From contig JAUIAH010000004.1 in assembly GCA_030425385.1 (NCBI GenBank), positions 1 through 64,000 on the forward strand: a stretch of DNA of 64,000 bases, given 5' to 3'. The notes under the pieces were generated by a model. The model ran no database searches and was not told the origin of the DNA. It saw nothing but the letters and a program-made list of their open reading frames with translations. The position numbers and the translations under genes were made by a program. Positions 37,325 to 47,800 of the stretch are shown here, one piece after another. The stretch comes from Verrucomicrobiia bacterium. Its GTDB lineage: Bacteria; Verrucomicrobiota; Verrucomicrobiia; Verrucomicrobiales; DEV007. Position 1 is the stretch's first letter. Each line of letters opens with the position of its first letter.

Positions 37325-38107
37325 CTAGTTCGCGAGTTCCTCCCGATAGGTAAGGTAATCGTAATCCCACCGCTGCATGAGTTTGAAGTCTGCCAGGGTT
37401 AGCTCTGTTTCTGAGACAGCCTCACATTGCACCACTTCAATTCCACTAGCTTCCATGATGGATCGAATCCTCTTCGCTACTGTATCCGCTTGATTCAATG
37501 CCTCTTCGTCATTATAGGCACTTTCATCCATCATCAGATTCAGTACGACCTGATAGTGCTCTCCTTGGTTTAGCTCACGGAAAGGCTGCACGCTCAGAAG
37601 AACGTCAGAAAAGAGATGTTGTTTCTTCTTCAGGGCCCCTTTGATCTTTGCAGATGCCTTGCGCAACTGATCATTGAAGCCATCAGGAAAAGCGGTGCGT
37701 GTGTATCGTTTGCCTAGCCAATTCAAAACGACACGCAACTGCGGCTCGGCAACAATAGGCGCATCGTTGATGTCGTGCTCTGCTAGGAAGGTTCGATCAA
37801 CAGAGATCTGTTCCCAGGCACTCGCAGAGATAGCGATCTCGCCGGTTGCGGCGAAATCTATCTGACGAGGGTGGAGTCCATTGGCATGCGCCGGACGGAT
37901 GGCGTCGACTCTGCGTGTCACCAAGAAAACCGCGAGCGGCTCGTTCTCCAGCGAGTGGTGAACGAGGTCGCAACTCTGGGACACGACGAGGAGATGACAG
38001 GTATCGTCCCGCGCCAAATCCGGGAATTGATCAGAGAATCGAGCAGCCGGGAACAAACATCCCTGCTTCCAACCGTTCTCCCTGATCTTGATTCCAATAT
38101 CTTCCAC
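37325..38107 (-). CDS. Unknown 260-aa protein with a VSQSCDLVH motif
   Basis: I do not recognise a named family. The N-terminus has GWKQGCLFPAARFSD, and then CHLLVVSQSCDLVHHSLENE. A similar sequence (Q-x-CD-I/L followed by hydrophobics) recurs in hypothetical proteins of phage-defence loci, where Cys, Asp and His might bind metal. The middle has the acidic and aromatic strand PIVAEPQLRVVLNWLGKRYT, and the C-terminus is helical (ALNQADTVAKRIRSIMEASG). It lies 2 bases from pglZ and 9 bases from the HTH gene, so it is certainly co-transcribed with both. It may be the effector or sensor partner of the HTH protein; this is inference. Confidence 0.75.
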   Translation of the reverse strand: MEDIGIKIRENGWKQGCLFPAARFSDQFPDLARDDTCHLLVVSQSCDLVHHSLENEPLAVFLVTRRVDAIRPAHANGLHPRQIDFAATGEIAISASAWEQISVDRTFLAEHDINDAPIVAEPQLRVVLNWLGKRYTRTAFPDGFNDQLRKASAKIKGALKKKQHLFSDVLLSVQPFRELNQGEHYQVVLNLMMDESAYNDEEALNQADTVAKRIRSIMEASGIEVVQCEAVSETELTLADFKLMQRWDYDYLTYREELAN

Positions 38108-38116
38108 GAGCCTTTG

Positions 38117-38860
38117 TTAGTCCTCCTCATCAGCCACGCGAACACTTGGAATCGCGCCATCAAGATTCCCGCGCACCACATGTTCAGGCAGCGGCTCCCA
38201 CTGGCGTTCCTTTGCGATTTCTGTGAGACTCTTCCGTGACCGTTGCCGTGGCGCGAGTTCCTCCATGAGGGATCTGGCTTTGGCTTCAGCGGCTTCAAAG
38301 GCCTCCTGTCCCTTCATGCACAGTGCCTCTAGCAGTTCTGCATGTGCCTCGCGATTCAGCCCACGCGTGCGACGCATTGGCTTGCCGGTCGCTTCCTCCC
38401 ACGCTTTCGCTAGGGCCCCCAGCGCTTGGAGTCGCTTGAAGTTCTCTTCCCGCATTCTGGTTTCCCCATCCAGCCATTTGTAGAGCGCGGCACGGGAGAC
38501 CTGCATGATTTCCGCCAGTTGTTGAGCATTCAAAGAGAACACTCGCTTGATGTGCATGAGCGCCTCGCGCTGTTCCTTGTCTTCAGCGGGTGCTTCTTTC
38601 TGGACGAGTCGTTGTTGATATCGAGTGGCAAGATCTGCGTAGCCTTCATCTGCTTCCCACGACTGAATTTCTTCGACGAGCCAATTGGCACTGGCACCCG
38701 AGGAACTATTGTTCCATTCAAGGTATTCAAGAAATTCAGCGGCAGGCAGTTCGTTGATCGGAGCAGCGACCATGAAGCTGGCCGCGCCAAGAGCAAAAAG
38801 TGGTGAGGGTGCGAACCTGCTGTCGTCAATTATGCAGGATTCTCTAATGGCTGTTTCCAT
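38117..38860 (-). CDS. HTH DNA-binding protein in the BREX insert
   Basis: A 247-aa protein with an HTH at about residues 108-130 (SLNAQQLAEIMQVSRAALYKWL then DGETRMREENF), resembling XRE/antitoxin-type domains. An N-terminal region (ELPAAEFLEYLEWNNSSSGA) and a charged helical tail (AHAELLEALCMKGQEAFEAA) flank it. The start at 38860 overlaps the TIGR04255 gene by 31 bases; ATG 38773 (MVAAPINEL) is a possible alternative but would drop this coupling. HTH proteins paired with TIGR04255 genes occur sporadically in bacteria and have no assigned role. It may autoregulate the inserted genes, or be the antitoxin side of a pair. Confidence 0.75.
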   Translation of the reverse strand: METAIRESCIIDDSRFAPSPLFALGAASFMVAAPINELPAAEFLEYLEWNNSSSGASANWLVEEIQSWEADEGYADLATRYQQRLVQKEAPAEDKEQREALMHIKRVFSLNAQQLAEIMQVSRAALYKWLDGETRMREENFKRLQALGALAKAWEEATGKPMRRTRGLNREAHAELLEALCMKGQEAFEAAEAKARSLMEELAPRQRSRKSLTEIAKERQWEPLPEHVVRGNLDGAIPSVRVADEED

Positions 38861-39645
38861 TGTTCGAGGGCGTTAGGGTTTACAGCGTCGCGGAATGTCT
38901 GATCAAGTGCATCATGAAGCTCAGCAAGACAATCTAGGGTTACTTGGAGATCAAAATCGAATGCAGTTGTCTGGTAGTGATCAAGATCGAGAATAGCAAA
39001 CGGCTGCTGCCGTTTCGGATTGCGCCTAAATGCTAGATCGCATGGCATCAAGTCGGGGGGGAGGACAATGCCTTGAGGTTGCGTCAAGCAGCGCAACCTC
39101 ATGTGAGAGGACTCACCTGTGACCAGTTCCGTCTGAGAAAAGCTTGATGCCCGCGCCATGCCGTTCTGAGGCTGGAAGCCTAGCAACGAATCAATCAGCA
39201 CCTCCTTCCAATCACCACTGGCCGGCTGGGCCATCGCATCGATGTAGCGCAATCCACAACGCGTGACCTGAGTGAATCCCATGGCGCTCCCAGTAGCTTC
39301 AAGCGCAAGGCGGATGAGTCCATCGAACTCCTCGTAGCGGCTATAGTGAGTCGTCTGGATCGCGATCGCATCCTGATCGACCATGATCGAGGTGTGATTC
39401 TCGACATCGTGGAATTCCCACTGGTGCTTGGTCTCAGCTCGCAGCGTTTGACCATTGCCCGAAGTGATTCGAGAAGTCGACTGGCGCGTGCGCATCTTGG
39501 GAAACCCCTGTTTGCGGAGGGTTTCCTGGATGTCAGGAACATAGTTCTCGACTGCCAGAACGGGGTCGATCCTCACTTGGGCGAGAACGAACTCCAGTGG
39601 CGATTGGGGCAGAAAAAGGGGCTCTCGGGTGCGCTTCACAGGCAT
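38830..39645 (-). CDS. TIGR04255 family protein
   Basis: A 271-aa protein matching the sporadically distributed TIGR04255 family. Features are EPLFLPQSPLEFVLAQVRID at the N-terminus, the central IMVDQDAIAIQTTHYSRYEEF strand pair, and VTRCGLRYIDAM near residue 150, all at family positions. Its length fits. The function is unknown; it is often found with a small HTH gene as here, and its patchy distribution suggests a defence or selfish module. The start is ATG 39645, and 70 bases separate it from the helicase gene stop. Confidence 0.8.
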   Translation of the reverse strand: MPVKRTREPLFLPQSPLEFVLAQVRIDPVLAVENYVPDIQETLRKQGFPKMRTRQSTSRITSGNGQTLRAETKHQWEFHDVENHTSIMVDQDAIAIQTTHYSRYEEFDGLIRLALEATGSAMGFTQVTRCGLRYIDAMAQPASGDWKEVLIDSLLGFQPQNGMARASSFSQTELVTGESSHMRLRCLTQPQGIVLPPDLMPCDLAFRRNPKRQQPFAILDLDHYQTTAFDFDLQVTLDCLAELHDALDQTFRDAVNPNALEQWKQPLENPA

Positions 39646-39715
39646 AAGTTGACAGAAAAGTAGACACTATTCAATGCCTTTCGCATAGGGCCCCTGGGGT
39701 GCGTTGTTCCTTCGG

Positions 39716-42700
39716 TCACTCGCGTAACCGGCTGAGTTCGTTCAAGATCGGCTTGAGAGCCCGTTCTGGATTGTCGAACCAGTCAGTTGACCAGATTCGG
39801 TGGATCTCCCAGCCCATGCTCTCCAGGATCTCCTGACGCAGGCGGTCGCGGTCACGCACCGACTTGCCTGAGTGGTAGGATGCCCCATCGCACTCGATTC
39901 CGATCGCATAGAGATCGTTCTTCGCCGGATGCTTAACGGCGAGATCGATGAAGAACCCGGCGACGCCTACCTGGCAGTCGGTTTCGAAACCATGCCTGCG
40001 AAGCGCCTCCGCGACCGCGATCTCGAAATCACTGTCTGGCGGACGACCAGAGGGCCCTTCGAGCGCGAGCTTGTTCGTCGCCGCGTAGTGGAGCATTCCC
40101 TTCAGCGCCTTCACCCCGTCAGAACTTGAAGACCCTACCACTATGTCATCAGTCGACATGGACGAGAAGATTTCCATTCGGCTCCGGGAACGGGTAAACA
40201 AAACGTTCAATCGTCGCCAGCCATCACTACGATTGATCGGCCCAAACCGCTGATGAACCTTCGTCGTTCCTGACGCTTTGCCATAAGTGCAGGAAATGAT
40301 CATGATGTCGCGCTCATCTCCTTGCACGTTCTCCAGGTTCTTGATGAACATCGGTTCGGGACTACTCAAGTTAGCCTCCAAAGCGCGGCCAAAAGCAGTC
40401 GACTCCTTGCCAAGGTTCTCTATCAGCCCATCGATCAGATCACGTTGCTTGGCGTTCATGGTCGCCACACCGATCGAGACCGTCGGATCTTTCGAGAGCA
40501 GTTCGCAGACGCGGTCGGCCACGGCCCTTGCCTCGATCATATTGACCTGGTTCTCGAAGACACCCTCGTCCAGGTAGTTGAAACGGATGCCCAGGGCCTC
40601 ACTACCGAAGTGCGGCGATGGAAACAGCATGAGACGGTTGTCGTAGAACTGTAGGTTAGAGAAGGCGATCAGGCTTTCATGGCGAGAACGATAGTGCCAG
40701 CGAAGTTGGCGCGTTTGAAAGACCGGTGCCACAGCGTCGAGAATGCTTTCGGCGGCAGCGACCTCGATCTGCTCTTCATCGTCTTCATCGCCTGACGTGA
40801 GACGATCAAAGAACGAGGATGGCGCCAGCTGCTTGGAGTCACCGACCACGATCATCTGTGAGCAGCGAGCGACTGCACCCAGAGCATCGGATGGGCGCAT
40901 CTGTGAGGCCTCATCGATCACTAGCAGATCAAAGCGAATCGCGCCCGGCGCCAGATATTGCGCGACTGATCTAGGGCCCATCATGAAGCAGGGCTTCAGC
41001 GCTTGCGTCGCTGCGCCTGCCCTGATGAGCAACTGTCTCAGCGGAACATGCCGCTTCTGCTTGGCCATCTCACGCTTGAGCAATTCCAGACCAGTGTATT
41101 CAGAAACCCGCGCTCCACGATACCCTGGATCGATAGGGCGATCCGCAATGGCAGACGCGGCTCGCTTGCGCATTCCCTTGAGCAAGCGCTTGTCAGACTT
41201 GCGGAAATCACGCTGCGTTTCCGACTGAATCATGCCGCTGAATCGCCTCAGCTCTGTGACCTCGCTGAGCATTTCATCAGCCAGCGATGCATGAACCGCG
41301 TGCTCCAGAATTGGAGTGGGATCTTCGATGTCGAGCCCTGCTTCTTCAAGCCTCTGACAAAGGGCCCTTGCGCCTTGAGCATCCAGCCTGCCCCGAAGCC
41401 TCAGGAACGACAGATAATCTGCCAGCAGCTTCTCGCCTGCCTCTGCTTCCGCGATGCGGCTCTCGAGCTGTTGAGGGGATCGGTCTCGTGACCACTCTTC
41501 ACCCTGACAGGATACCAAGGTGTCAAACGCTTCAAAACGGCTCCTTTCGCCTTCAAAGAGAGGCGTCGATTGTTTCGCCCAAGTTCCAAGCTCATTAATG
41601 AAGCTTGCGTTCTTTGCAGCGAGTATCTCGTCGACCAACTCCCTCGGGGTACCTTCCGCCTCCATCCAGCGACACCAGTCGCGAGTACGACGCACCTTTG
41701 TTTCCACGTCTTCAGCTGGCAGCGGTTGATCAGGAAGGTTGCCGGAAAATAGACGCTGGTTTAGACCACTGTAAGCAACCTGGATCTCCGACCAGCGATT
41801 ACGAATGTCCTGGTAAGCGTCGAGCGCCGACGCAGCGTCGTCCAAGGACGTGTTTTCAGTGAGTTGAGTGGCCGCTAGAGGCTGCTCTAACTGCTTGAGA
41901 TCTTCCTGAAGCTTCTTAAGGAACTTCGGCCATTGCTCATCGTCGTCGCCATCCAATATTGCCTTCTCGGGGAGCGCCTGGTTCTTGCAATGGGTTGCCA
42001 CGATTTGCAGAGCGTTCTCTAGCTTGGGGATGTCGTCCGCGAGACCGACATCCCAAAATCGTCTCAGGCCTTCTAACAGTTTCCGGTCGGCGGCAATCAA
42101 CCACCTTCCCATGTCTGAAAGTTGAGGCTCATCAAACAGCCCGCCGCCCGAATCCGTGTAGGCTTCTTCCACGGTCGCGTGCCATTGGACGACTGCCGTC
42201 ACGCGTTCGAGATCGGTGTCCACTCCCTGGTAGAGACCTTTCAAGAGCCCCTTCCAGTCTTCCTCTGCTAGGAACGCCTCTTCGGCAGCTTGATAATTAG
42301 CCAAGGCGTCGAGCTGCGCTAGCACTTCTGCGTCTTCAAGAGAGGCCTCGGGGTGCAGAATCGTGCGAAGAGATTTCTTAGCGCGTCTGTAGGAACCTTT
42401 CAGCAAGCGCTTGATGGTCGAGGACTCGTCGAGATTCTGTCTCAGGGTGATGAGAGCATCGCCGCGTGGCACCTTATCCCAGACAAACACTTGTCTCAAT
42501 GCTGCCCGATCCGATTGCAATTGCTGCAGCATCTCCTCAAACCAGGCATAGGCATCGCCCAGGTTTCTTGGGAGAAGGGTCTCGTTACGAAGATCCAAGT
42601 CGCCCGCTTGCAGGAGCGGATCCGAAATACTGATGATCGAGAGCATCTCGTTGAGAGTGGCCAAAGACAAACTACCGGAACGGAAGTGCGATGGCACACG

Positions 42701-44878
42701 TTCACTCGCATAGGCTTCGAACTCCGTTAGGTAGCCGCTCCATTTCTGGGACACGGTTAGGATTGTGTCCGCGCGCTGGGCTAATTCGGGAAAGACCTTG
42801 AGCGGAGTGGCCGGAGAGAGGCGAGATCGCAAGAGGCAGTGAATCCCATCGTGCGCTTCCGAAAGACTCTCGCAGTGTTCAAGTTCTTGCAGTGAGAGGC
42901 TTCCTAGTTTCTCCATGCTTTGGTGCGCTGCCTTTGCCTGGTCTAGCAGAGCATCGACTTCCTTCAGCCCTCCGTTATGCAGTTCATTGATGACTTCCCA
43001 ATCAACACCCTCTGCAGGCGGTGCTGCCATCACTGCTTCGAGGTCATGCTTCATCTCCCGCATGGATTGCTCAGCTTGGAACAACGAAGCGGGAGAGGCT
43101 TTCACTTGTGCGATCACCGCTTCCAGTGCCTGCTTCCATGCAGCCAGAGCTTCCAAGATGCGGGATTGATCATTGCGATCCAGATCCGGACTCTGGATGC
43201 CGCGCCACGGATGCGCGACTGCAATGGGTTGCTGCCCAATCTCCTTGGACATCTCCAGCATGTGCTTGCTCAGCGCTCGCAAATCCCGCTCGACCATCGC
43301 GTGGTGGCTTGGTGTCCAGGTTTCGCCCGACAGACCCTCAATCCGCAAGTCATGCCAGCCACTTGGGATCTCGTTTCGAAACCTCACACAGCGCACAAGG
43401 ATCTCGTGAATGGTCTTCCCGGTTTGTCTCCACAGCTTACTAACAAGTTCCGAGTGCTCCTTCAGTTGTTGAAGCAAGTTTGCGTGATGCTCGACCTCGG
43501 AGTCCAGCGACGGCGGATCGTAGAACGCTGATTCATAGCGTTTCTTGAGACTCTCGATGACGCTTACCTTCTTGGTGTTGTGGCTGTGGAGTTCGAGGCA
43601 GAAATCGCCCAGCCCCAGCTTCTCCATCCGATGCTGCACCACTTCCAGCGCTGCGAGCTTCTCTGAAACGAAGAGCACCGTGTTGCCGCGCTGGAGAGCG
43701 GCGGCGATGAGGTTGGTGATCGTTTGGGATTTGCCCGTTCCCGGAGGGCCTTGAATCACCACGTTGCGGCCATCGAGCGCATCAATGAGAGCGGAATGTT
43801 GTGAGCTGTCTGCCACGTCCACGAGTGGGTAATCCTCGTGGATGTTCGTCATCTCATCGATGGCGTGTTCTTCGAGAAAGCTCGCGGCTGCGGCTGCGCC
43901 AGAGTCACCTCCGGTGCCGGATTCCTGTCGATCCTGCTCCTCCTGCGCCGCGCTGATCACGGTATTCACCAAAGGGTGCTCGATCAGCGGCTCTTCTTCT
44001 GGCCAACTGTTAGGATCGAGGTCGCGATACATCAGCAACCTGGAAAAGTTGAGGAGTGCAATCGTGCCCCAACGTTTCACTTTCCAGCGGCTGTAGCGAT
44101 CGACCAATTTCGATTCGATCTTGGCGAGATACTCATCCGGCCAATCTTCCTCTCCTTCCGAGCCCAAAAAGTCTGGCAGGACAAAGCCAAAGTCTTCTTC
44201 CAGTCGTGCAGCGATTGAAGCGTTGAATTGCACCTCCTCCTCACGCAAGGATAGGGTGTATTGATAGGTATTGGTACGCGGATCCAGACTGCCTTTGCTC
44301 AGGGCCACGGGAATCGTGTAGAGCGGGGCGTAGTGGGCCTTGTCGCTGTCCGGACTTTCATACCATTCCAGGAATCCGACCACCATGTGGAGGAAGTTCA
44401 TGCCCGTTTCCTCGACCGAGGCTCTGGCGAGCTTGTAGAGGTTGGCGAGTCGTGTCTCCAGAACGGATGGGTAGTAGGGAGTCGAGAGACTCTCGGCGGG
44501 TTCGGTCACCGTGTCGGTATCTGCGGGCAGATCCGGGGAGATTGTCAGTCTCAGGTGCCGGGCCCAGGCGTCCACCGGTGGGAGCTTGGGCTTTACCTCA
44601 CCACCATTTGCTTTCCATTGCTCCAGTTCGTCCTCGGTCGGTTCTGGGATGGGGGTGAATGACAGGCTCCCGGAGTTGTAGAGCGTTTCCGTGATGGCGT
44701 TCGGATACTCATTCACGATCCTCACATAACGCGACGATCGCCCATGCTTGAACGATACCAGCGGGTTGTGGGCGGAAAGATCGAGCAAACGCTTGCGCAT
44801 CTGCGCGAGTGCTTCCGTGACGGTTTCCTGTTGGCCGTTCGTGGTCAATTCTCCAATGCTTTCTTCTCCTTCCATCAT
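39716..44878 (-). CDS. DUF4011-type superfamily 1 helicase with C-terminal Vsr-like nuclease
   Basis: A 1720-aa protein. The DUF4011-type start (ALAQMRKRLLDLSAHNPLVSF, about 24-44) precedes the superfamily 1 (COG1112-like) helicase. Walker A is GPPGTGKS (377-384), then NTVLFVSEKLAALEVVQHRM. Walker B lies in LLVIDEASQMRPSDALGAV with GDSKQLAPSSFF, and the C-terminal helicase half is at about 1340-1590. The last 105 residues form a Vsr/MTES_1575-like endonuclease (DLYAIGIECDGASYHSGKSV, preceded by FFIDLAV). Such helicase-nuclease proteins are common in defence islands, sometimes as stand-alone systems. It lies 17 bases after pglX, inside the BREX gene order, which is unusual. Whether it acts within BREX or alone cannot be told. 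Confidence 0.9.
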   Translation of the reverse strand: MMEGEESIGELTTNGQQETVTEALAQMRKRLLDLSAHNPLVSFKHGRSSRYVRIVNEYPNAITETLYNSGSLSFTPIPEPTEDELEQWKANGGEVKPKLPPVDAWARHLRLTISPDLPADTDTVTEPAESLSTPYYPSVLETRLANLYKLARASVEETGMNFLHMVVGFLEWYESPDSDKAHYAPLYTIPVALSKGSLDPRTNTYQYTLSLREEEVQFNASIAARLEEDFGFVLPDFLGSEGEEDWPDEYLAKIESKLVDRYSRWKVKRWGTIALLNFSRLLMYRDLDPNSWPEEEPLIEHPLVNTVISAAQEEQDRQESGTGGDSGAAAAASFLEEHAIDEMTNIHEDYPLVDVADSSQHSALIDALDGRNVVIQGPPGTGKSQTITNLIAAALQRGNTVLFVSEKLAALEVVQHRMEKLGLGDFCLELHSHNTKKVSVIESLKKRYESAFYDPPSLDSEVEHHANLLQQLKEHSELVSKLWRQTGKTIHEILVRCVRFRNEIPSGWHDLRIEGLSGETWTPSHHAMVERDLRALSKHMLEMSKEIGQQPIAVAHPWRGIQSPDLDRNDQSRILEALAAWKQALEAVIAQVKASPASLFQAEQSMREMKHDLEAVMAAPPAEGVDWEVINELHNGGLKEVDALLDQAKAAHQSMEKLGSLSLQELEHCESLSEAHDGIHCLLRSRLSPATPLKVFPELAQRADTILTVSQKWSGYLTEFEAYASERVPSHFRSGSLSLATLNEMLSIISISDPLLQAGDLDLRNETLLPRNLGDAYAWFEEMLQQLQSDRAALRQVFVWDKVPRGDALITLRQNLDESSTIKRLLKGSYRRAKKSLRTILHPEASLEDAEVLAQLDALANYQAAEEAFLAEEDWKGLLKGLYQGVDTDLERVTAVVQWHATVEEAYTDSGGGLFDEPQLSDMGRWLIAADRKLLEGLRRFWDVGLADDIPKLENALQIVATHCKNQALPEKAILDGDDDEQWPKFLKKLQEDLKQLEQPLAATQLTENTSLDDAASALDAYQDIRNRWSEIQVAYSGLNQRLFSGNLPDQPLPAEDVETKVRRTRDWCRWMEAEGTPRELVDEILAAKNASFINELGTWAKQSTPLFEGERSRFEAFDTLVSCQGEEWSRDRSPQQLESRIAEAEAGEKLLADYLSFLRLRGRLDAQGARALCQRLEEAGLDIEDPTPILEHAVHASLADEMLSEVTELRRFSGMIQSETQRDFRKSDKRLLKGMRKRAASAIADRPIDPGYRGARVSEYTGLELLKREMAKQKRHVPLRQLLIRAGAATQALKPCFMMGPRSVAQYLAPGAIRFDLLVIDEASQMRPSDALGAVARCSQMIVVGDSKQLAPSSFFDRLTSGDEDDEEQIEVAAAESILDAVAPVFQTRQLRWHYRSRHESLIAFSNLQFYDNRLMLFPSPHFGSEALGIRFNYLDEGVFENQVNMIEARAVADRVCELLSKDPTVSIGVATMNAKQRDLIDGLIENLGKESTAFGRALEANLSSPEPMFIKNLENVQGDERDIMIISCTYGKASGTTKVHQRFGPINRSDGWRRLNVLFTRSRSRMEIFSSMSTDDIVVGSSSSDGVKALKGMLHYAATNKLALEGPSGRPPDSDFEIAVAEALRRHGFETDCQVGVAGFFIDLAVKHPAKNDLYAIGIECDGASYHSGKSVRDRDRLRQEILESMGWEIHRIWSTDWFDNPERALKPILNELSRLRE

Positions 44879-44895
44879 TCCTTTCCTTTAGTGGC

Positions 44896-47800
44896 TCACG
44901 AGAGGCCACTGACCTTGGCCAGGGCTTTGCCGAATTTGGGGTAGTTGGCTTTCACGCCGTCATCGAGGTCGATTTCGAGGCGCTGTTGGGCGAGGGGGAG
45001 GAGGATGTCGCGTTCGTAGTTCTGGACGTCTTTGAGCGCGTCGTTGGCCTTCTTGAGGGCTTTGGTCGCGGCGGTCTTCTCTTTGGCGGTGGCGTCTTCG
45101 CTGTTCTCGATGTCCTGGAGTTCATCGATCTTGTTCTTCAGCTTGTGTTGGAATTCGCGGACGTAGCCGGTGAGGAGAGAATTGACGGTATCTCTGGTGT
45201 AACGGTGTAGGTAGATCAGTGCGCGGAAGTGCTTCTTCGGGCTTTGGAACATCCAGTAGATTGGGCGCTTTTTATACGTTTGGAGGTGATCCGCGTAGAA
45301 GCCACCCGTGTTGGCGGTGAAGTATTTGCGCAGGTCTTTGCCGAGGGCCTCCTCGATGAAGGCGACGTTCTCATCAACTGTGTCTTTGCCGTAGGTGACT
45401 TTGAGAAATTCCCGCACCCGGGAGGCGGCATCGTCCTCGAACCAGTCGTCCTCGGTGATGGGGATGATGGCGTCGTCGTCGGGGAGGAAGGTCACCTCAT
45501 CGGCGGACTTGCCGACTTTCTCGAAATACTGCTCGAGGGTGTCTCCAGCGTTGGCGAGGATGAGGCCGGGGTGGTCGAGGCTGTAGCGGCCCATCATGCA
45601 GCCGACGGCGTAGGAGAGGAAGGCGGCGACGTCCTTGCGCGGGTCGGCGCGGGCGAGGGTGATCTCGTCCTCGGGGACTTCGGGGGTCAGCTCGTCCTGC
45701 AGGCCGTAGGCGTCGATCCAGAGACGGTTGTTCTCGGTCTCCAGCGCCTGCATGCGCCGGATGGCGGCGGTGCAGTAGGCGGCGTAGTTGGCCCACGACT
45801 CGGCGAGGGTGCGGCCTTTCCACGGGCCGCCGTGCTGGCCGGTCTCGACTTCCCAATCGCCGGAGCGCAGCAGCGGCAGGTCGCGGAAGTCCCAGCTGGT
45901 TTCGAAGTTGTCCCAGTCGGCGCGGGCGAAGTCTACTGCCGTTGATGCACAATGTTCCGCCGTATCTACTTTGTCAGTTCCCAATGCTGAATTCCATGGA
46001 ATGTCTGCGATATTTCCTGCCTGAAAATTCAGTGTTGGATTGAGCGTCTTCAAGAAGTGCCATGCGACTCGTGAACACAAGAGGCCCAACACCGCCTTCG
46101 TCTTGTCACCAGGGAAGAGTGATGAGCCCCCCACATCGAAAAGAAAACCATCATCAGTGTAACGAATTCCAAACGCACTCGTGCTCACAAACGTCCATGT
46201 TAGGCCAGACTTGCAGTAGAACTCTGTATTGATAATTCGGCGTGACCAGTGTGTCGTGTTGGGGTCTTTTGGGTTGTTTAGGAGCCAGTGTTTAATCTCT
46301 TCGCCATCGTTTTCCCAATTTACGACAAGCTCGGCGTTTCCAAACCATTTCCGGAACTCGCCACCCTTGTTGTATGGGAACCATTTCTTCCGACTTGCTA
46401 CGGTTTCTGGCAGGCTTTTGCAGTGAAATCCGATCGCAGAGGTTGGCACCTCAAACCACCTTCTCACAAAGCGCGTGTTGTCATTGGTGGACATGCCTTG
46501 CCTCGGCTTTGCTATTGAGCCAACAGAATCTAGGTTCTCAAACGCTTCAAAACTTGAAACTCGGAGCCAGTAAGCGATTGGGCATCCAGGGACTCTCTGA
46601 AAGTCTGCGACGGGAGCATTGAAAGTCGCGCAATCGGAAGAGCGGAAGCGTTGTGACAGCTCCTGATTTGAGGCGACATCGCCCTGGCGTGAGAAAAGGC
46701 GTTTGTAAGAACCCAGCTCCTCCTTTGCCATTCCTTTTCTGATCACAAAGGAACAGCTGCCGAAGTCCGATCCCCATACCCCACGGCCGTTATGGATGAG
46801 GCTCGAAATCCCCGCATTCTGGAAGAGAAATTCTCGGAGCTTCTCGAATGAGCTTAGAAACATCCAATTCGGGATGGTAATCATCGCCACAAATCCCTGG
46901 TTCTTTACCAAGCTGAGGTTTCGCACCATGAAGGCTCCGTAAGCATCCGCTTTCCCGGGTGCGAGGCTCTCTATAATTAGCTGCTTGAGCGCCTCATTGA
47001 AAAACTTCGTGCCCATATATGGCGGATTCGCGACGACGACCTGATACCGCTGGCTGAGCATCTCGGCCTGATCGAGGACGAGCCGGAGCTTGCGGTGGGT
47101 GTTCTGTACGAGGAGGTCACCGGCGGCGTGTTCGCCGATCTTGGCAACGAGTGCGGCGAGTTTTTCCCCATTGAGTATGGGCTGGATGAGGGCTCCGAAG
47201 GTCTCGGTGTGTTCCCGGAACTGGTGGATCTGGGCGAGTTCGTCCTGGCTGAACGTGATGTCCGTGGCGTCGCTGAAGCCCTTCACCTCGTCCGGGGTGA
47301 GGACGACATCGCGCAGGCACATGACCTGCGGTTGGACGGGGCTCCGGAAGGCGCGGCGGGATTGCTCGCGGGCCTTGCAGACGAGAGCGAAGCTGGCGAG
47401 CTGGGCGGCGCGGGGGCAGATTTCGAGGCCGAAGAGGTTGTGGGTGAGGATTTTTTCCGGGATCTCGCTGGGGACGTGTCCTTCCTCCTCGTAGATCTTC
47501 ACCAGCAGGTCAAAGGCGTAGGTGAGCATGTGGCCGGAGCCGCACGCGGGGTCGAGGAGCTTGATTTCCTCGGGGGTAGCGACGGTGAGGCTGTCGGCCG
47601 GGGCCTGCCCCTCGGGATCCTCGATGTAGTAGGGCATGTGCTTCTTGAGCCGGGAGTTCGGCCGGGAGCGCAGCCAGAGGCGGCCAAGGGAGTTCTCGAC
47701 GAGGTAGCGGACGATCCAGTGCGGGGTGAAGAGCTGGGTGACGGCTGGGATGTCCTCGGTGGGAACGGCCTTTTTACGCGCCATCACCGCATCCTTCTTG

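Noticed and set aside
45229-45945. Plus-strand frame of hydrophobic/acidic composition opposite pglX
   Set aside because: It is a composition artefact of a GC-rich codon pattern in pglX.
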